This document shows positions 1 to 13,702 of a DNA stretch of 64,000 bases, in pieces. Below the pieces are notes generated by a model. It saw only the letters and a program-made list of their open reading frames with translations, was not told the origin of the DNA and did not search any database. The stretch spans positions 46,968,777 to 47,032,776 of the forward strand of contig CM055092.1 in the NCBI GenBank assembly GCA_029204225.1, written 5' to 3'. The position numbers and the translations under genes were made by a program. The DNA is from Diphasiastrum complanatum (Eukaryota; Streptophyta; Lycopodiopsida; Lycopodiales; Lycopodiaceae). Within the stretch, counting starts at the first letter, position 1; each line of letters opens with the position of its first letter.

Positions 1-66
1 TCGATTAGGTCCATTGCTATATTTAGTAGTACATCTACTAAACTCATGGGCTAATTATATGCAACA

Positions 67-68
<2 letters not shown>

Positions 69-136
<68 letters not shown>

Positions 137-162
137 TATTCGGACAATTGGTCATTTTTTGG

Positions 163-202
<40 letters not shown>
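69..202. repeat. Microsatellites (TC)n then (TA)n
   Basis: A pure TC run (about 69-130) is followed about 30 bases later by a TA run (about 163-202). Short open frames through this stretch are simple-repeat artefacts. Confidence 0.97.
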
Positions 203-204
<2 letters not shown>

Positions 205-1157
205 ATAGAAAATCCTGTGTTTGACAATCAAGTTTCAAAAATTTATTTGATATGAACAAATTGACTTTCATGATAATTTGCCTTAATTTTCATGATTTAT
301 CATTACATAAATGGTATCAATAAATATATCAAACTGTAGCACTTAATTTTGCTATATTTATGAATCTCAACAAGGCCATAAATCGCCTAGTGTGCGATAA
401 TTTAGTTATATTTTAAAATTAAAAAGCCCCTATACACTATGTGTGTGTGTGAATTCATCTTCATACACCATCATCTCACATGATCATCATTATCATAGTC
501 CATTCCACTTTTTTAAGTTCAACAATGATAACTAAATTTTTCAACACTACCATTATTATCATCCATTAGATAGTCTCCTTTTTCAAAAGTTGTTTTTTTT
601 TTAAAATCCACATTGCCCAATTAGATGACTCTAATATGAAATCATGGTCACACAACTCATTGAACCCTGAAAATGAACTTGCCTTTTGAAAATTATGATG
701 CCGTCATCATCATCTTACAAATACACTTTTAGTTGGCTTGCTCTAGTTGTAGAGAACCAACATGCCCCAATTACCTTTTTACATCAAAACAATAAACCAT
801 ATTGGTTACCTTCTGGTTTAAGTAAACAACTAAAATTAGAACATGGTTAAAACACAAATCTCTTCCAAAAGTTACTGTTTTTTCCATTGGACAAAATTAT
901 GAGTCCATGTTTGGCCACTTGGGATAAGACACTTTAGGAAGAAAGTTGACAATCAAGTACAATATTTATAAAACAGCTTATTGTTTGCAAAGAGCGCTTC
1001 GCTAGACACATAATTTGAAAAGTTTCATTTGGTGTTACAACACAATCTATTCAGCACAAAGACTTATGTTTCAAGAAAGAAAGAAGTATGCTATCATAGC
1101 ATTTCATCAACTCTGTTATAACTTTCTTATGCATCTGTCTTAATATGGGGATTCTAT
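203..1157. other. Spacer, 3' flank of the sugar transporter gene
   Basis: AT-rich sequence with no convincing coding frame. The last 100-200 bases before position 1157 probably hold the 3' UTR of the minus-strand transporter gene, but I see no clear polyadenylation signal. Nothing else was recognised. Confidence 0.5.
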
Positions 1158-3136
<1,979 letters not shown>

Positions 3137-3467
3137 CTTCCCTATCCTGATCTTCCCTGTCTTTACCAGTGTTGCCTCAATTTTTGCATCATTTAGCAAC
3201 ACAGCGGCAATCACCAGTAGTAGTACGTAGTAGCCATTTGGAATCCATATTCATGCATGGCCCTAGTTGGCCCCAGGGCACCCACAACCACAGGTTTTTT
3301 ATGCATTTTTATAAAAAAAACAAAAAAATTACCTGGATCTTCTGCCTTTAATGCAAAAATGAGACGTGTTTTAGATTGTATCTTTTGCCTTTGTGTGAGA
3401 AAATGACACCTGTTTTGGACAGATCTCCTGGCAACTTTTAGACATACATGGGAAAAAACCTAGACTC

Positions 3468-3470
<3 letters not shown>

Positions 3471-3546
<76 letters not shown>
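3471..3546. repeat. Compound microsatellite (GT)n(GA)n
   Basis: About 15 GT units run directly into about 20 GA units, with one GAGT interruption and a GAGGGA interruption near the end. Confidence 0.95.
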
Positions 3547-3871
3547 ATGTTTGTGAAGGCCCACTACAATTGCACCTTGGCATCGCAGGTGCTCGAGACT
3601 AAAAAAAATAGCAAAAATTTAAGGCTCATAAAAAATTAATTAGATTTCCTAGTGGGCATTATGTTGCCCTTGTAATGGCCAAACCAATGGAACATTTTCA
3701 CATGTAATTGCATTTAGCAAAAAAAAATTTGCCAACTATTTCATACATTTCGCTTTAAAATGGGCATGAATTTATTCAGCCTATATAATAAAGAGCATGA
3801 ATTTATGGGACCTATATTAAGGAATATGATATAAGACTTATGTTATTTAAGATTTGCCTAAGTTTTACATA

Positions 3872-3873
3872 TT

Positions 3874-3932
<59 letters not shown>

Positions 3933-3953
3933 GGAGAGAGAGAGAGAGAGAGA
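3872..3953. repeat. Compound microsatellite (GT)n(GA)n
   Basis: Same order and similar length as the microsatellite 400 bases to the left, with GAGGGA interruptions in the GA part. Confidence 0.95.
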
Positions 3954-4180
3954 ATGAGAATGAGAGGATGACTAGGAGAGTTAGTGAGTGAGATATTATG
4001 GAATGGCCCAAGATTCTTGGCTCTTGCTCTTGCTTGTAGACCCATTATATATACACGTACACTTTTGAATATATTAAAATATTAGGTTGTACATAGTTGA
4101 AAAAGGTAGCTTTTCAATAAGTACTACACAAGCCATACTAAAGAGAGATTTTTTGAGGATCCAAGGGATATTCTCAACAT

Positions 4181-4275
4181 GAGCTTTCAATTTAATAATG
4201 TGTCCTTTACTTGGGATCAAAATATATGAGCTTTCAATTTAATAATGCGTCCTTTACTTGAGATCAAAATATATG
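4181..4275. repeat. Tandem duplication, 2 x 47 bp
   Basis: The segment starting gagctttcaatttaataatg is repeated directly after 47 bases, with two visible single-base differences. Confidence 0.9.
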
Positions 4276-5093
4276 GCAACGGTAAATGTTTACCAAAGAT
4301 TTGTGAGAGCAACATTAGGAACATTTTTTACGCACCACATGTCCCCCTCCTCAAGTGCGCATCAACCCCGCAAGCATAAGACTCATTAGATGGCTAAAGC
4401 TTGAAAGAAGAAAGGCATGAGATCTGCGAGTAAATGACTTGCAAGTTTTGCGAGTTTCATTCTACCCATGGTTCACCAATTTTATAGCACATGGCGTGCC
4501 ATGCAATATTAACTGCATTATATCTCTAACTGCAAGAAGATACTAACTAAATACAAAAATTTCAATGGATTTTAACATGTCATTGAACAAACACGTTGCT
4601 TGTGAGGACCTCAATGTGAGACAACTTGTCTCCACTCTATACAACTAATAATTTTCTCCATGTATCTTGTTAGGTGTCATGACAATCTCTACCACATCTT
4701 TCTTCTATGGTATTGTGTCCACTTTTCTTTTTTTCTTTTTGGTCATGTATTAAAATTAGCTTTTCATTTCCTAGTACCACAAAAGCTTGGATGCCATAGC
4801 ATGAGCCACTGTATCATGTGAATCATTCACAACCATTTAACTTTATCGTGTAAAACAAATTGTATAGTCTATGTCATAATGAAAGTACCAAAATGAGTAG
4901 TCTATATGACAATTCAAGTATCAAACCATCATCGTCATAAAAAATATCCACTTTTAAGATATTAAATCGTAAATTAAATGTTGTGAAATACATTACATGT
5001 TTAATAGGTTGAAATGTTCAGATTATAAGATAAAAAAGGTGTTTTGACATGTTTGAGATCCAAATTTTGAGTTAAAACAATATTTCAGCATAT
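4276..5093. other. Non-coding spacer
   Basis: AT-rich sequence without a supported gene, RNA or repeat. Nothing recognised. Confidence 0.5.
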
Positions 5094-5304
5094 AGCACGT
5101 CGATGTGCTAAGTGAAATAACTGGACAAAAAAAAATTAAAACCTTCAAAGATAGCACACCAGTGTGCTAAGTGTAAAAGATTTTTTTTTTTTTTTCGTTT
5201 GAATCACTTGGCACGTCGGCGTGCCGTGCCAAGTAATTGAGCCATAGACTCTTTTTTTCTTTTTCTTTTTGAATCACCTAGCACGCCGGCGTGCCAAGTG
5301 ATTC
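5094..5304. repeat. Cluster of four GC-rich palindromes
   Basis: Four palindromic cores lie about 57-71 bases apart in otherwise T-rich DNA: agcacgtcgatgtgct (5094-5109), agcacaccagtgtgct (5153-5168), ggcacgtcggcgtgcc (5210-5225) and agcacgccggcgtgcc (5280-5295). The last extends to a near-perfect 34-bp inverted repeat (5271-5304) with GAATCAC arms. The third shares the same GAATCACTTGGCAC left arm. They look like degenerate copies of one palindromic unit; the function is unknown. Confidence 0.8.
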
Positions 5305-7378
5305 AACCAAAAAGGAAATTTATTTTTTTGTTATGTGGCTAAATTGTTTTTTAACTTCAATTTTTTTTTATTATTTTGGGATTTCATTATGGAATTTTTA
5401 ACTATGTGCCAAACCACAATTCTTACTAATAAACCTTCAAGTAGCGGCATAAAAAGGTTAGCAGACCATGTGCTATCTTTTTATTGACTCGTGGCAAGAA
5501 CAAAACTAGCAAAACTCGCAAAATGCCAAGCCCCAGGCATGAGCAATAGATCTCATATCTTTGAGCATAATATTGAGCAACAATCTCTAGTAAAGGTAGG
5601 CATAAATCTGAATATCATTAGCATTTTTCCAACAACTCTTAGAAAAATTTGATGTAAATATTTAGATAATAGGCATAAAAATCAGTTTCTTTGCAAAATC
5701 TTGTAGCGAAAAAACAATCAATATAACTTTGTCCGGTGGATAGTAGCAGACGATTTGCTCCTAAGCAAACCAGTTCCCATCAATTTTATATGTAGTTTAT
5801 AACGCAATATTTTGCTTGGAGGATAGAAATTGTAATATTTAAAATACATTCTTATATCATGAATATTCAACAACATCTTCACCAAAAACATTCCACAGAT
5901 GTAGAAAGTAATGGACTGCACCATGGCCTCAGAACATGCTTTTATTTAGCTTGAAGATCCTGTAAATAAAAAACCAAAAGAAGAGCAAAACAGAACTATG
6001 CTTTGGAAAAGCACAAATAGAAGTTGCTTATATATTTAAACCAAAGCTTTATTGACATTACGATGAAACCTTCAATCTGTACATAGCAAGAACAGTTGAA
6101 TTGCTTTTATAAACTGCAAATAAATTTAACAACACTATAAGAAATGTAACACAAAAAACAAAAATAGTTCATGCTCTTATGGTGGCTGAAAGTACTAATA
6201 GAATAATAGATAAACAAGTCTGCTTCCGTCTTTCTTGAATCTTCTGAATATCGGGATAAAAGATAGCCAACACTTGGAAAAATTGCCTTCAAATCAGTTT
6301 GACATGCAAAATCAGCCTTCCATGAATGGAATGAGCAGCCTTCCTGAGCAGTGCACCAGGCTTCTTAAAAAAGCAAATCGAAAACTTGATTAAAATTTGA
6401 GTAAAATTGTTTCTTTTCTCCTTCAAAGGTGAATGAACACTCTATTGATTGAGTCTGAGTTATAGTCCAAAAATCAACTACCAAAGAAGGTATTAGCCCT
6501 TCGAATACAAATACAAGATGTATGACTAGTGCACATAAACTGAGATCACTGCCAACTATCTCTTCGGGAAAAGAATCTACAAAATAGGCTGAGAGCAAGA
6601 AGCAAGGACGGCCATAAATTCTTCCCTCTCTTCAGAGTCAAAAATAGAACTTTCTGGGACTGGTTCTATGACTGCTTGGATAGACATAAGGTAGTCTTCA
6701 TCCAAAAAATCATATAATGGACATAACATTTCTATTGGATGTGCTCCTCGACAACGATGCCAAAATAAGCACATGTCGTATTATGCTTACAAAGAAATGA
6801 GGTAGAATGTAGTATAATGAGTGTCGTTTCCCAAAAAGAGAGCACAATAAAGAGATATTTTGTCATTATTGGTGGTAATAAAAATTTATCAATGAAGAAC
6901 AACAAAATGGCATGATGAGGGTGGAACAAATTGGTTGTCAACTGACATTTCTCATAGGCAGCCAATACTGCCATTTAAAATAGGATAAAATAGAAACAAC
7001 ACTAGGGAAAAGTCTAAATTCTCAGCTATGGTTTTCAGACTCAGAATGGGAGTAGAACTCGCAATGTGCCATTTATTAAAGATCAAGTTGTTACATGGCA
7101 AAGAAGTCATCATATAAGCATTGTTATTTTTCTTATTGTTCTCTTAAAATAAAGTCCATGCATTCACGATGTCACTGGTTTTGTTCATCAACATGCCTAT
7201 GGCCCACCTCCAACTCTCAACAGTTAGTGGTGTTTTTGTCACAAGCACTCATTGTATCAAGTAAACATTCAAGTAATAGTATAGTGTACTTGAATCTAAT
7301 TTAATGACAACAACAAATCTATACTTCAATGTACAAAATCCATCACCAACTAGAGTCACCATGAAAAAAATAGGAGTA
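5305..7378. other. Spacer, left flank of copia element A
   Basis: No gene could be supported. A short minus-strand open frame (6774-6577) has an ordinary amino acid mix and could be a stray exon, but it has no recognised relative and no clear splice partners. This sequence continues directly at 13703, because element A is inserted between. Confidence 0.4.
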
Positions 7379-7383
7379 CTTAT

Positions 7384-8245
7384 TGATAAATTTTACAGTT
7401 TTTAGGACAATAATGATTGTACTTTACAATCATAGAGAGTTATTGGTTGCCTAATCAATGAATCTATCAAGTTCTACACATTAGATCTTGATCTAGATTC
7501 ACTACACTTGGATTTAAGCAAGAGCAATGGATCAACACATCATTTTTTAGTGAGAGCGGCTTCACACGTGTGGAGTACTGTCCACTGTACGGCCTGCACC
7601 TGAAACAACAAGTACAATGATACTAGATAGCAATCATGCATAAAAATCACAAGACAAATGACTAGAAATCTCACAAAAGTGTAGAGTGCAAAAGTCTCAT
7701 CAATTTTCTTAGCAAAATGATGATCCTTTTATGGATCAAGTACATCCATGAGTCTGGTACAGTCCAGCAGGCCTTCACACGTGTGAAGAGTGCCACATCA
7801 CTCATATCTATCCATTTGATCCATCCTTGATCCTTATCCAATAGTTGACCTTCTAGAATATGACTAAAATCCAAAAAGCTAGTCTCCTAGAATATAGGAA
7901 TATTCCCTACAAAATAGGATCTAAGGAAAATGGTCAAATCTTATCTTCTAGTACTCTATACACACATGTGAACATCCACTTGCCATGTGGGAGCATTTAC
8001 TCATGCACATGCAAGGAAAAGCTAATTTGTAGGTGACTAGTCAACTTGACTAAAAACTAGTCATTTCATGTTCACACTAACTAGAATGATACAAAATCAA
8101 TTTGGATATATACAAACATGAAAAGTACATCCTTTCACACATGGGAACATGCTCCACACGTGTGAAATCATATCATCAACATATTCTAATGTTTGATCAA
8201 TATTTACATGAACCAATGTCAAGTGAGAAGTGACAATTTTCAACA
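7384..8245 (-). repeat. 3' LTR of element A
   Basis: 862 bp, TG...CA ends, nearly identical to 12834-13697. It carries at least three copies of the palindrome CACACGTGTG (about 7563, 7776 and 8155). Confidence 0.95.
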
Positions 8246-8258
8246 CTCCTCCTCACTT

Positions 8259-11200
8259 CTAACTTGGCAAATCTAGTGTACATCTATCTACAATTCCAAG
8301 AGCATATCTTAACTTAAAAAATGGATCTTTGGACAATGGTTTGGTTAAGATATCAGCTATGCATTCGGATGATGGTACATGATGTAGTTGCACTTCCTTG
8401 GATTGTACCTTCTCCCTCACAAAGTGGTGAGCTATCTCAATATGCTTTGTTCTAGCATGGAAGATAGGATTTGAAGCAATTTGTTGAGAAGCTTGATTGT
8501 CACAAAATATGTAAGGGATCTCCTCGGCCTCTAGCACATGTAGTTCCATCAAGAGTCTTCTTAGCCATAAGAGCTCTTTGGTTGTTGAAGTCAATGCCTT
8601 GTACTCGGCTTCACAAGAAGATAGTGAGATTGTATCTTGCTTTTTGGAAAGCCAAGATATCACTCCTCCACAAAGAAATGTTGCAAATGCACTAATGGAC
8701 TTCCTATCCATCTTGTCACCTGCAAAATCTGAATCCGAGTAGGCTCTCAAGTGCAAGTTAGATCCTTCATAAAGTATACCAAAAAATCTAGTACTAGAAA
8801 CATATCTAAGTACTCTCTTGGCACTTTTCCAATGATGAATTAAAGGAGCTTGCATACTTTGACTCAACTTGCTTACACAAAAACTTAAGTCAGGTCTAGT
8901 GATGGTTAAATAGATTAGAGAGCCTATAAGCTTCCTAAAGAGAGTGATGTCCTCAAAGGATGCTTCATCACCTTCATTAGTTGCTTTCACAACATGCTCC
9001 ATAGGGGTGTTAATCCCCTTACAATCTTTCATACCAAATCTTTCAAGAATGGAAGTAGCATACTTAGATTGACTTATGAAAGTACAATTGCTACTTCTAG
9101 ACACTTCTATCCCAAGTATAAACTTTAGGAAGCCTAGATCTACCATCTTGAACTCACTAGATAAGTCAACTTTTACTTTGCCTATGCCATCATCATCATT
9201 TCCTGTCATAATGATGTCATCAACATAAAGAACCAAAATGATGATCTTTCCTTCATTACATTTGAAATATAAAGAAGGTTCATAAGCACTTAGTACAAAG
9301 CCAAGGGAATAGAGAAAATCATGCAACCTAGAGTACCAAGCTCTAGGTGCTTGCTTCAAGCCATATAGGCTCTTCCTTAAGTAGCACACCTTTTGCTCCT
9401 CACCAATCTTGATGAAGCCCTCGGGTTGCATCATGTAGATTTCCTCTTCTAAGAAGCCATTCAAGAAGGCATTTGTCACATCCATTTGGTAGAGATCCCA
9501 TTTGAACAAAGTAGCAATGCAAATGATTAATCTAATAGTTACAAGCTTAGCTACAGGTGCAAATGTTTCTTCATAATCCAATCCTTTTATTTGAAGAAAT
9601 CCCTTAGCAACAAGCCTAGCTTTGTATTTACTAATAGATCCATCTTGATTGTACTTAATTCTATAAATCCACTTACATGCAAGTGGTTTCTTTCCTCTTG
9701 GAAGATTTACAAGATTCCAAGTATGATTTTCTTCTAATGCATCATACTCTACTTGCATTGCATCTCTCCAAACTTTAGATTTACATGCTTCTTCAAAAGA
9801 TGATGGTTCTTCAATCAATGTAGCTAAAAAAGAGTAAGAGGTAGAAGATGTAGAGCCTTCCTTTTGCTTTCCCTTGTCCACATAGGTAAGCCTTGAGGGC
9901 TCGGCCTTGCTCCTTGATGATCTTCTTGGCCCCTTTTGACTTGGATCCAAATCTCCATCCTCGGGTTTGTCATGATCCTCCTCGGGTTTGTCAAGATCCT
10001 CCTCGGATTTGTCAAGATCTTCAATGCACAATGGGTTAGATCCATTTGACAAGCTCTTAGCAAATTGTGACTCATCAAAAAGTACATCCTTGCTTACCTT
10101 TACTTTCTTGGATGTAGGATCATATATCCTATATCCCTTGCTATTTTCTCCATAGCCAACAAAGATTCCTTTGAAGGAGGTAGCATCTTCTTTCCTTCTA
10201 GTCTCCAAAGGAATGTGTACATAACAAGTACATCCAAAGATCTTAAAATATTTTACATTGGGTTTCTTATCAAACAAGGCTTGATAAGGTGAGATCCCAT
10301 CTATAGCACTACTAGGAAGTCTATTACACAAATAATTAGCACATGTTATGGCTTCTCCCCAAAATGAGATGGGAAGTGATGCATCAAGCCTCAAGGACTT
10401 TGCACACTCACATAGACTCCTATTTTTCCTCTCGGCCACCCCATTTTGTTGAGGGGTGTAGGAACAAGTGTATTGTAACTTAATACCATTGATCTCACAA
10501 AAGTCTTTCATTTTATTGGAGGTGTGCTCTCCTCCATTATCACATCTTAGTGCTTTGATAGAAGTACTAAGTTGTTTCTCTACTAGAGACTTGAACTTAA
10601 TGAAAGCTTCATAAACAAGATTTTTCTTTGATAGTAACTCAATCCATGTGAATCTAGTACAATCATCTATAAAAGTTACATACATCAAGGCACCTCCATT
10701 ACTTGCATGTGAAAAACTATGTACATCAGAATGTATGAGATCCAAGGGAGAGAGAGATCTTGATGAAGATTTCTTGTAAGAAGATTTGTGTGACTTTGCA
10801 AGGCCACATGCCTCACACATTTTTCCACACTTCTTGAAAGCTCTTGGTAGGCCGAGAGCTAGTTCCTTGCTTGCCATTGACTCCATAGATTGAAGATTAG
10901 GATGGCCTAATCTCTTATGCCAAAGCTCCACTTGAGTTAGCTCCTCCCTAGCCAAGTTCACACTTTCACTTGCAACATTAGCATCCAACTTGAAAAGTCT
11001 ACCTTGCTTAATGCCACTAGCTATGCACTTATCATTTTTCAAGATGGAACAAACTCCATTCTTGAAATGTACATCTAGTCCATTGTCCATTAATTGTCCT
11101 ACACTAAGCAAGTTTCTTGAAATGGTAGGAACATACAAAACATTATCTAGATCTATCCTTTTAGATGTGCCTAAACAAAGAGGTATAGATCCTATGCCAT

Positions 11201-12239
11201 CTATCTTGCATGCTTGATCACTAGCAGTGTATATTGACTTCTTAGAGTCATTACAAGATAGAAGAGTAGAAAAATAATGCTTGTTAAAGGACATGTGGGA
11301 ACTAGCCCCACTATCTATCCACCATGTGTCTTGACTTGAAGTTGGTGTAGATGCAACCATTAAGGATGTGTTGAATCCATCCTCATATTCTTCCTCTTGA
11401 GCAATGTTCCCTTGATCTCCTTTGGCTTGTTGATTCTTCTTCAAGTAGCATTCTGAGGCAAAGTGTCCTTTCTTTCCACAAAAGAAACACTTTAGTTTTG
11501 CCTTGTTCTTCACTTTGCCTTTGGAGGTAGATCCTCCATTCTTCATCTCGGCCTCCTTGCCTTGATTTTTCTTGAATGGATTTTGCTTTTTCTTGCCTTT
11601 AGATGTAAAGTTAGCTTTCTCCTCTCCTCCATTAAGTGACATGCTATCCATTCTTGTCTTGAGGTGTAGAAGCCTACTCTCCTCGGCCACAAGAACATTG
11701 TGCAACTTTTCAATGGATGGAAGAGAGTCTTGAATGGCAAATGATTGGACTAAGTTGGTAAACTCATCACTTAGACCATTCAAAATGATTTGTACTAGTT
11801 CTTGATCTTGGATCTTCTCTCCTATTGCACTTAACTCCTTGTTAAGAGATTTGATCCTAAGAACATACTCTTGTCCACTCTCTCCACTTCCTTTCATGCT
11901 TTGGAAAACTTGATTTCTTAGCATGAGGATTCTTGAAGTATTGTTGGATTCATAAATGCTCTTTAATGAATCCCAAGCCTCTTTGGATGAGGTACAAGAA
12001 GACACCTCTTTCAAGAGGTCATTGCATACATTTAACTTTATGCAATGTAGAGCTAATCTTGCTCTCTTCTTGTATTTGGCTTGTTCTTGGGGAGTTTGAG
12101 GCTCTTCCTCTACTCCTTGAACTATGTCATATAGATCATGGATCACTAGGAGTGATTCCATTCTCACTTTCCAAATGGAATAATTTGTGGAAGTGAGTCT
12201 CTCACTTGGTTCCATCAAATATCCACCCATGGATGACAT
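8259..12239 (-). CDS. Gag-Pol polyprotein of copia element A, intact (1326 aa)
   Basis: Single open frame with all Ty1/copia domains in order. A copia-type gag (residues about 1-230) is followed by a zinc knuckle CFFCGKKGHFASEC near residue 255. The aspartic protease follows, with WWIDSGASSHMS near 305. Next come the pre-integrase LWHKRLGHPN and the integrase core (DDCTRFTW, LRCDNGGEH, PQQNGVAERKNRSL). Reverse transcriptase shows RLVAKGF and the catalytic YVDDIIMTG. RNase H shows AYSDSDFAGD, SSCEAEYKAL and a final KHIEIAHHFVRE. The protein makes the capsid and copies the element RNA into DNA for reinsertion. The start follows a leader of about 590 bases after the primer-binding site. No stop or frameshift was seen, so it is probably functional. 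Confidence 0.96.
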   Translation of the reverse strand: MSSMGGYLMEPSERLTSTNYSIWKVRMESLLVIHDLYDIVQGVEEEPQTPQEQAKYKKRARLALHCIKLNVCNDLLKEVSSCTSSKEAWDSLKSIYESNNTSRILMLRNQVFQSMKGSGESGQEYVLRIKSLNKELSAIGEKIQDQELVQIILNGLSDEFTNLVQSFAIQDSLPSIEKLHNVLVAEESRLLHLKTRMDSMSLNGGEEKANFTSKGKKKQNPFKKNQGKEAEMKNGGSTSKGKVKNKAKLKCFFCGKKGHFASECYLKKNQQAKGDQGNIAQEEEYEDGFNTSLMVASTPTSSQDTWWIDSGASSHMSFNKHYFSTLLSCNDSKKSIYTASDQACKIDGIGSIPLCLGTSKRIDLDNVLYVPTISRNLLSVGQLMDNGLDVHFKNGVCSILKNDKCIASGIKQGRLFKLDANVASESVNLAREELTQVELWHKRLGHPNLQSMESMASKELALGLPRAFKKCGKMCEACGLAKSHKSSYKKSSSRSLSPLDLIHSDVHSFSHASNGGALMYVTFIDDCTRFTWIELLSKKNLVYEAFIKFKSLVEKQLSTSIKALRCDNGGEHTSNKMKDFCEINGIKLQYTCSYTPQQNGVAERKNRSLCECAKSLRLDASLPISFWGEAITCANYLCNRLPSSAIDGISPYQALFDKKPNVKYFKIFGCTCYVHIPLETRRKEDATSFKGIFVGYGENSKGYRIYDPTSKKVKVSKDVLFDESQFAKSLSNGSNPLCIEDLDKSEEDLDKPEEDHDKPEDGDLDPSQKGPRRSSRSKAEPSRLTYVDKGKQKEGSTSSTSYSFLATLIEEPSSFEEACKSKVWRDAMQVEYDALEENHTWNLVNLPRGKKPLACKWIYRIKYNQDGSISKYKARLVAKGFLQIKGLDYEETFAPVAKLVTIRLIICIATLFKWDLYQMDVTNAFLNGFLEEEIYMMQPEGFIKIGEEQKVCYLRKSLYGLKQAPRAWYSRLHDFLYSLGFVLSAYEPSLYFKCNEGKIIILVLYVDDIIMTGNDDDGIGKVKVDLSSEFKMVDLGFLKFILGIEVSRSSNCTFISQSKYATSILERFGMKDCKGINTPMEHVVKATNEGDEASFEDITLFRKLIGSLIYLTITRPDLSFCVSKLSQSMQAPLIHHWKSAKRVLRYVSSTRFFGILYEGSNLHLRAYSDSDFAGDKMDRKSISAFATFLCGGVISWLSKKQDTISLSSCEAEYKALTSTTKELLWLRRLLMELHVLEAEEIPYIFCDNQASQQIASNPIFHARTKHIEIAHHFVREKVQSKEVQLHHVPSSECIADILTKPLSKDPFFKLRYALGIVDRCTLDLPS

Positions 12240-12833
12240 TTTAGAATGAATGCTCTTTTAAAAATCACAAAGATTTTTGAATTTTAAAAGATCTATGAAG
12301 TGGCCTAAAGCTTACTAGAATGCCTATAGGCTTGTCTCTATCAAACTAACACACAAGCTTGAATGATACTCAAAGATCTTACCAAAAATTTCTAGCTTTC
12401 ACTCTCACAAAAAAATTGCTTTACACTTTTCTTAGAGATTTCACTTCAACTAAGGATCTGAACAAATCAGCCTCTTAGATCTGATCTTAGACTCTAAAAA
12501 GAAATGCTTCAATGATCCAAAACACTATTTGGTCATAGGCATTAGTTAGAATGAATCTAGATCAATACTATGCTTCAAAAAGCACCAAAAATGAACTAGT
12601 ATTGTGATTTTGGGACCAAAAAACACAAAGTAACTTGAATTGAAAGTTGCTGTACGGTTTCACACGTGTGAAAAGTACATACACAGCCTCCAAGTCGTTT
12701 TGATCCAAATGATTACAAGCTATCACTCTAGAAGAACTCGCCCTCACTAGTATTGGCCAAAAAACAAATTTTGCCAATGATCTTTACAAGATTTATGATT
12801 CAATGATCACTCTCTTACTTAGCTCTGATACCA
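12240..12833 (-). promoter_or_regulatory. Untranslated leader and tRNA-Met primer-binding site of element A
   Basis: The leader lies between the 5' LTR and the gag start. The primer-binding site on the minus strand is TGGTATCAGAGC (12833-12822), complementary to the 3' end of initiator tRNA-Met, and sits immediately inside the LTR. The leader also holds a CACACGTGTG palindrome at about 12661. Confidence 0.9.
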
Positions 12834-13697
12834 TGATAAATTTAATTTTTTTTTTAGGACAATAATGATTGTACTTTACAATCATAGAGAGTTATTGGTT
12901 GCTTAATCAATGAATCTATCAAGTTCTACACATTAGATCTTGATCTAGATTCACTACACTTGGATTTAAGCAAGAGCAATGGATCAACACATCATTTTTT
13001 AGTGAGAGCGGCTTCACACGTGTGGAGTACTGTCCACTGTACGGCCTGCACCTGAAACAACAAGTACAATGATACTAGATAGCAATCATGCATAAAAATC
13101 ACAAGACAAATGACTAGAAATCTCACAAAAGTGTAGAGTGCAAAAGTCTCATCAATTTTCTTAGCAAAATGATGATCCTTTTATGGATCAAGTACATCCA
13201 TGAGTCTGGTACAGTCCAGCAGGCCTTCACACGTGTGAAGAGTGCCACATCACTCATATCTATCCATTTGATCCATCCTTGATCCTTATCCAATAGTTGA
13301 CCTTCTAGAATATGACTAAAATCCAAAAAGCTAGTCTCCTAGAATATAGGAATATTCCCTACAAAATAGGATCTAAGGAAAATGGTCAACTCTTATCTTC
13401 TAGTACTCTATACACACATGTGAACATCCACTTGCCATGTGGGAGCATTTACTCATGCACATGCAAGGAAAAGCTAATTTGTAGGTGACTAGTCAACTTG
13501 ACTAAAAACTAGTCATTTCATGTTCACACTAACTAGAATGATACAAAATCAATTTGGATATATACAAACATGAAAAGTACATCCTTTCACACATGGGAAC
13601 ATGCTCCACACGTGTGAAATCATATCATCAACATATTCTAATGTTTGATCAATATTTACATGAACCAATGTCAAGTGAGAAGTGACAATTTTCAACA
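12834..13697 (-). repeat. 5' LTR of element A
   Basis: 864 bp LTR. It drives transcription leftward and ends with CA beside the target duplication CTTAT at 13698-13702. Confidence 0.95.
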
Positions 13698-13702
13698 CTT
13701 AT

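Larger units (their letters stand above)
3137..4180. other. Upstream region of the transporter gene with two (GT)n(GA)n microsatellites
   Basis: Contains the promoter side of the minus-strand transporter. A weak TATA-like stretch (tttttataaa, about 3306-3315) lies about 175 bases upstream of the ATG. Two compound microsatellites follow at about 3471-3546 and 3872-3953, both GT then GA on the plus strand. No coding frame is credible. Confidence 0.5.
7384..13697 (-). mobile_element. Complete Ty1/copia retrotransposon, element A
   Basis: A full-length LTR retrotransposon lying on the minus strand. It is flanked by a perfect 5-bp target duplication CTTAT (7379-7383 and 13698-13702). LTRs are 7384-8245 and 12834-13697, both bounded by TG...CA. 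The primer-binding site (12822-12833) and polypurine tract (about 8246-8262) are in the right places. One uninterrupted gag-pol frame of 1326 codons lies between. The LTRs are nearly identical (a handful of differences seen by eye, mainly at one T-rich edge), so the insertion is recent and the element may still be competent. Confidence 0.96.

Noticed and set aside
14-205. Short open frame rich in Leu-Ser and Ile-Tyr
   Set aside because: Translation of TC and TA microsatellites, not a gene.
8471-12196. Several plus-strand and off-frame minus frames inside element A
   Set aside because: Shadows of the 1326-codon gag-pol frame.
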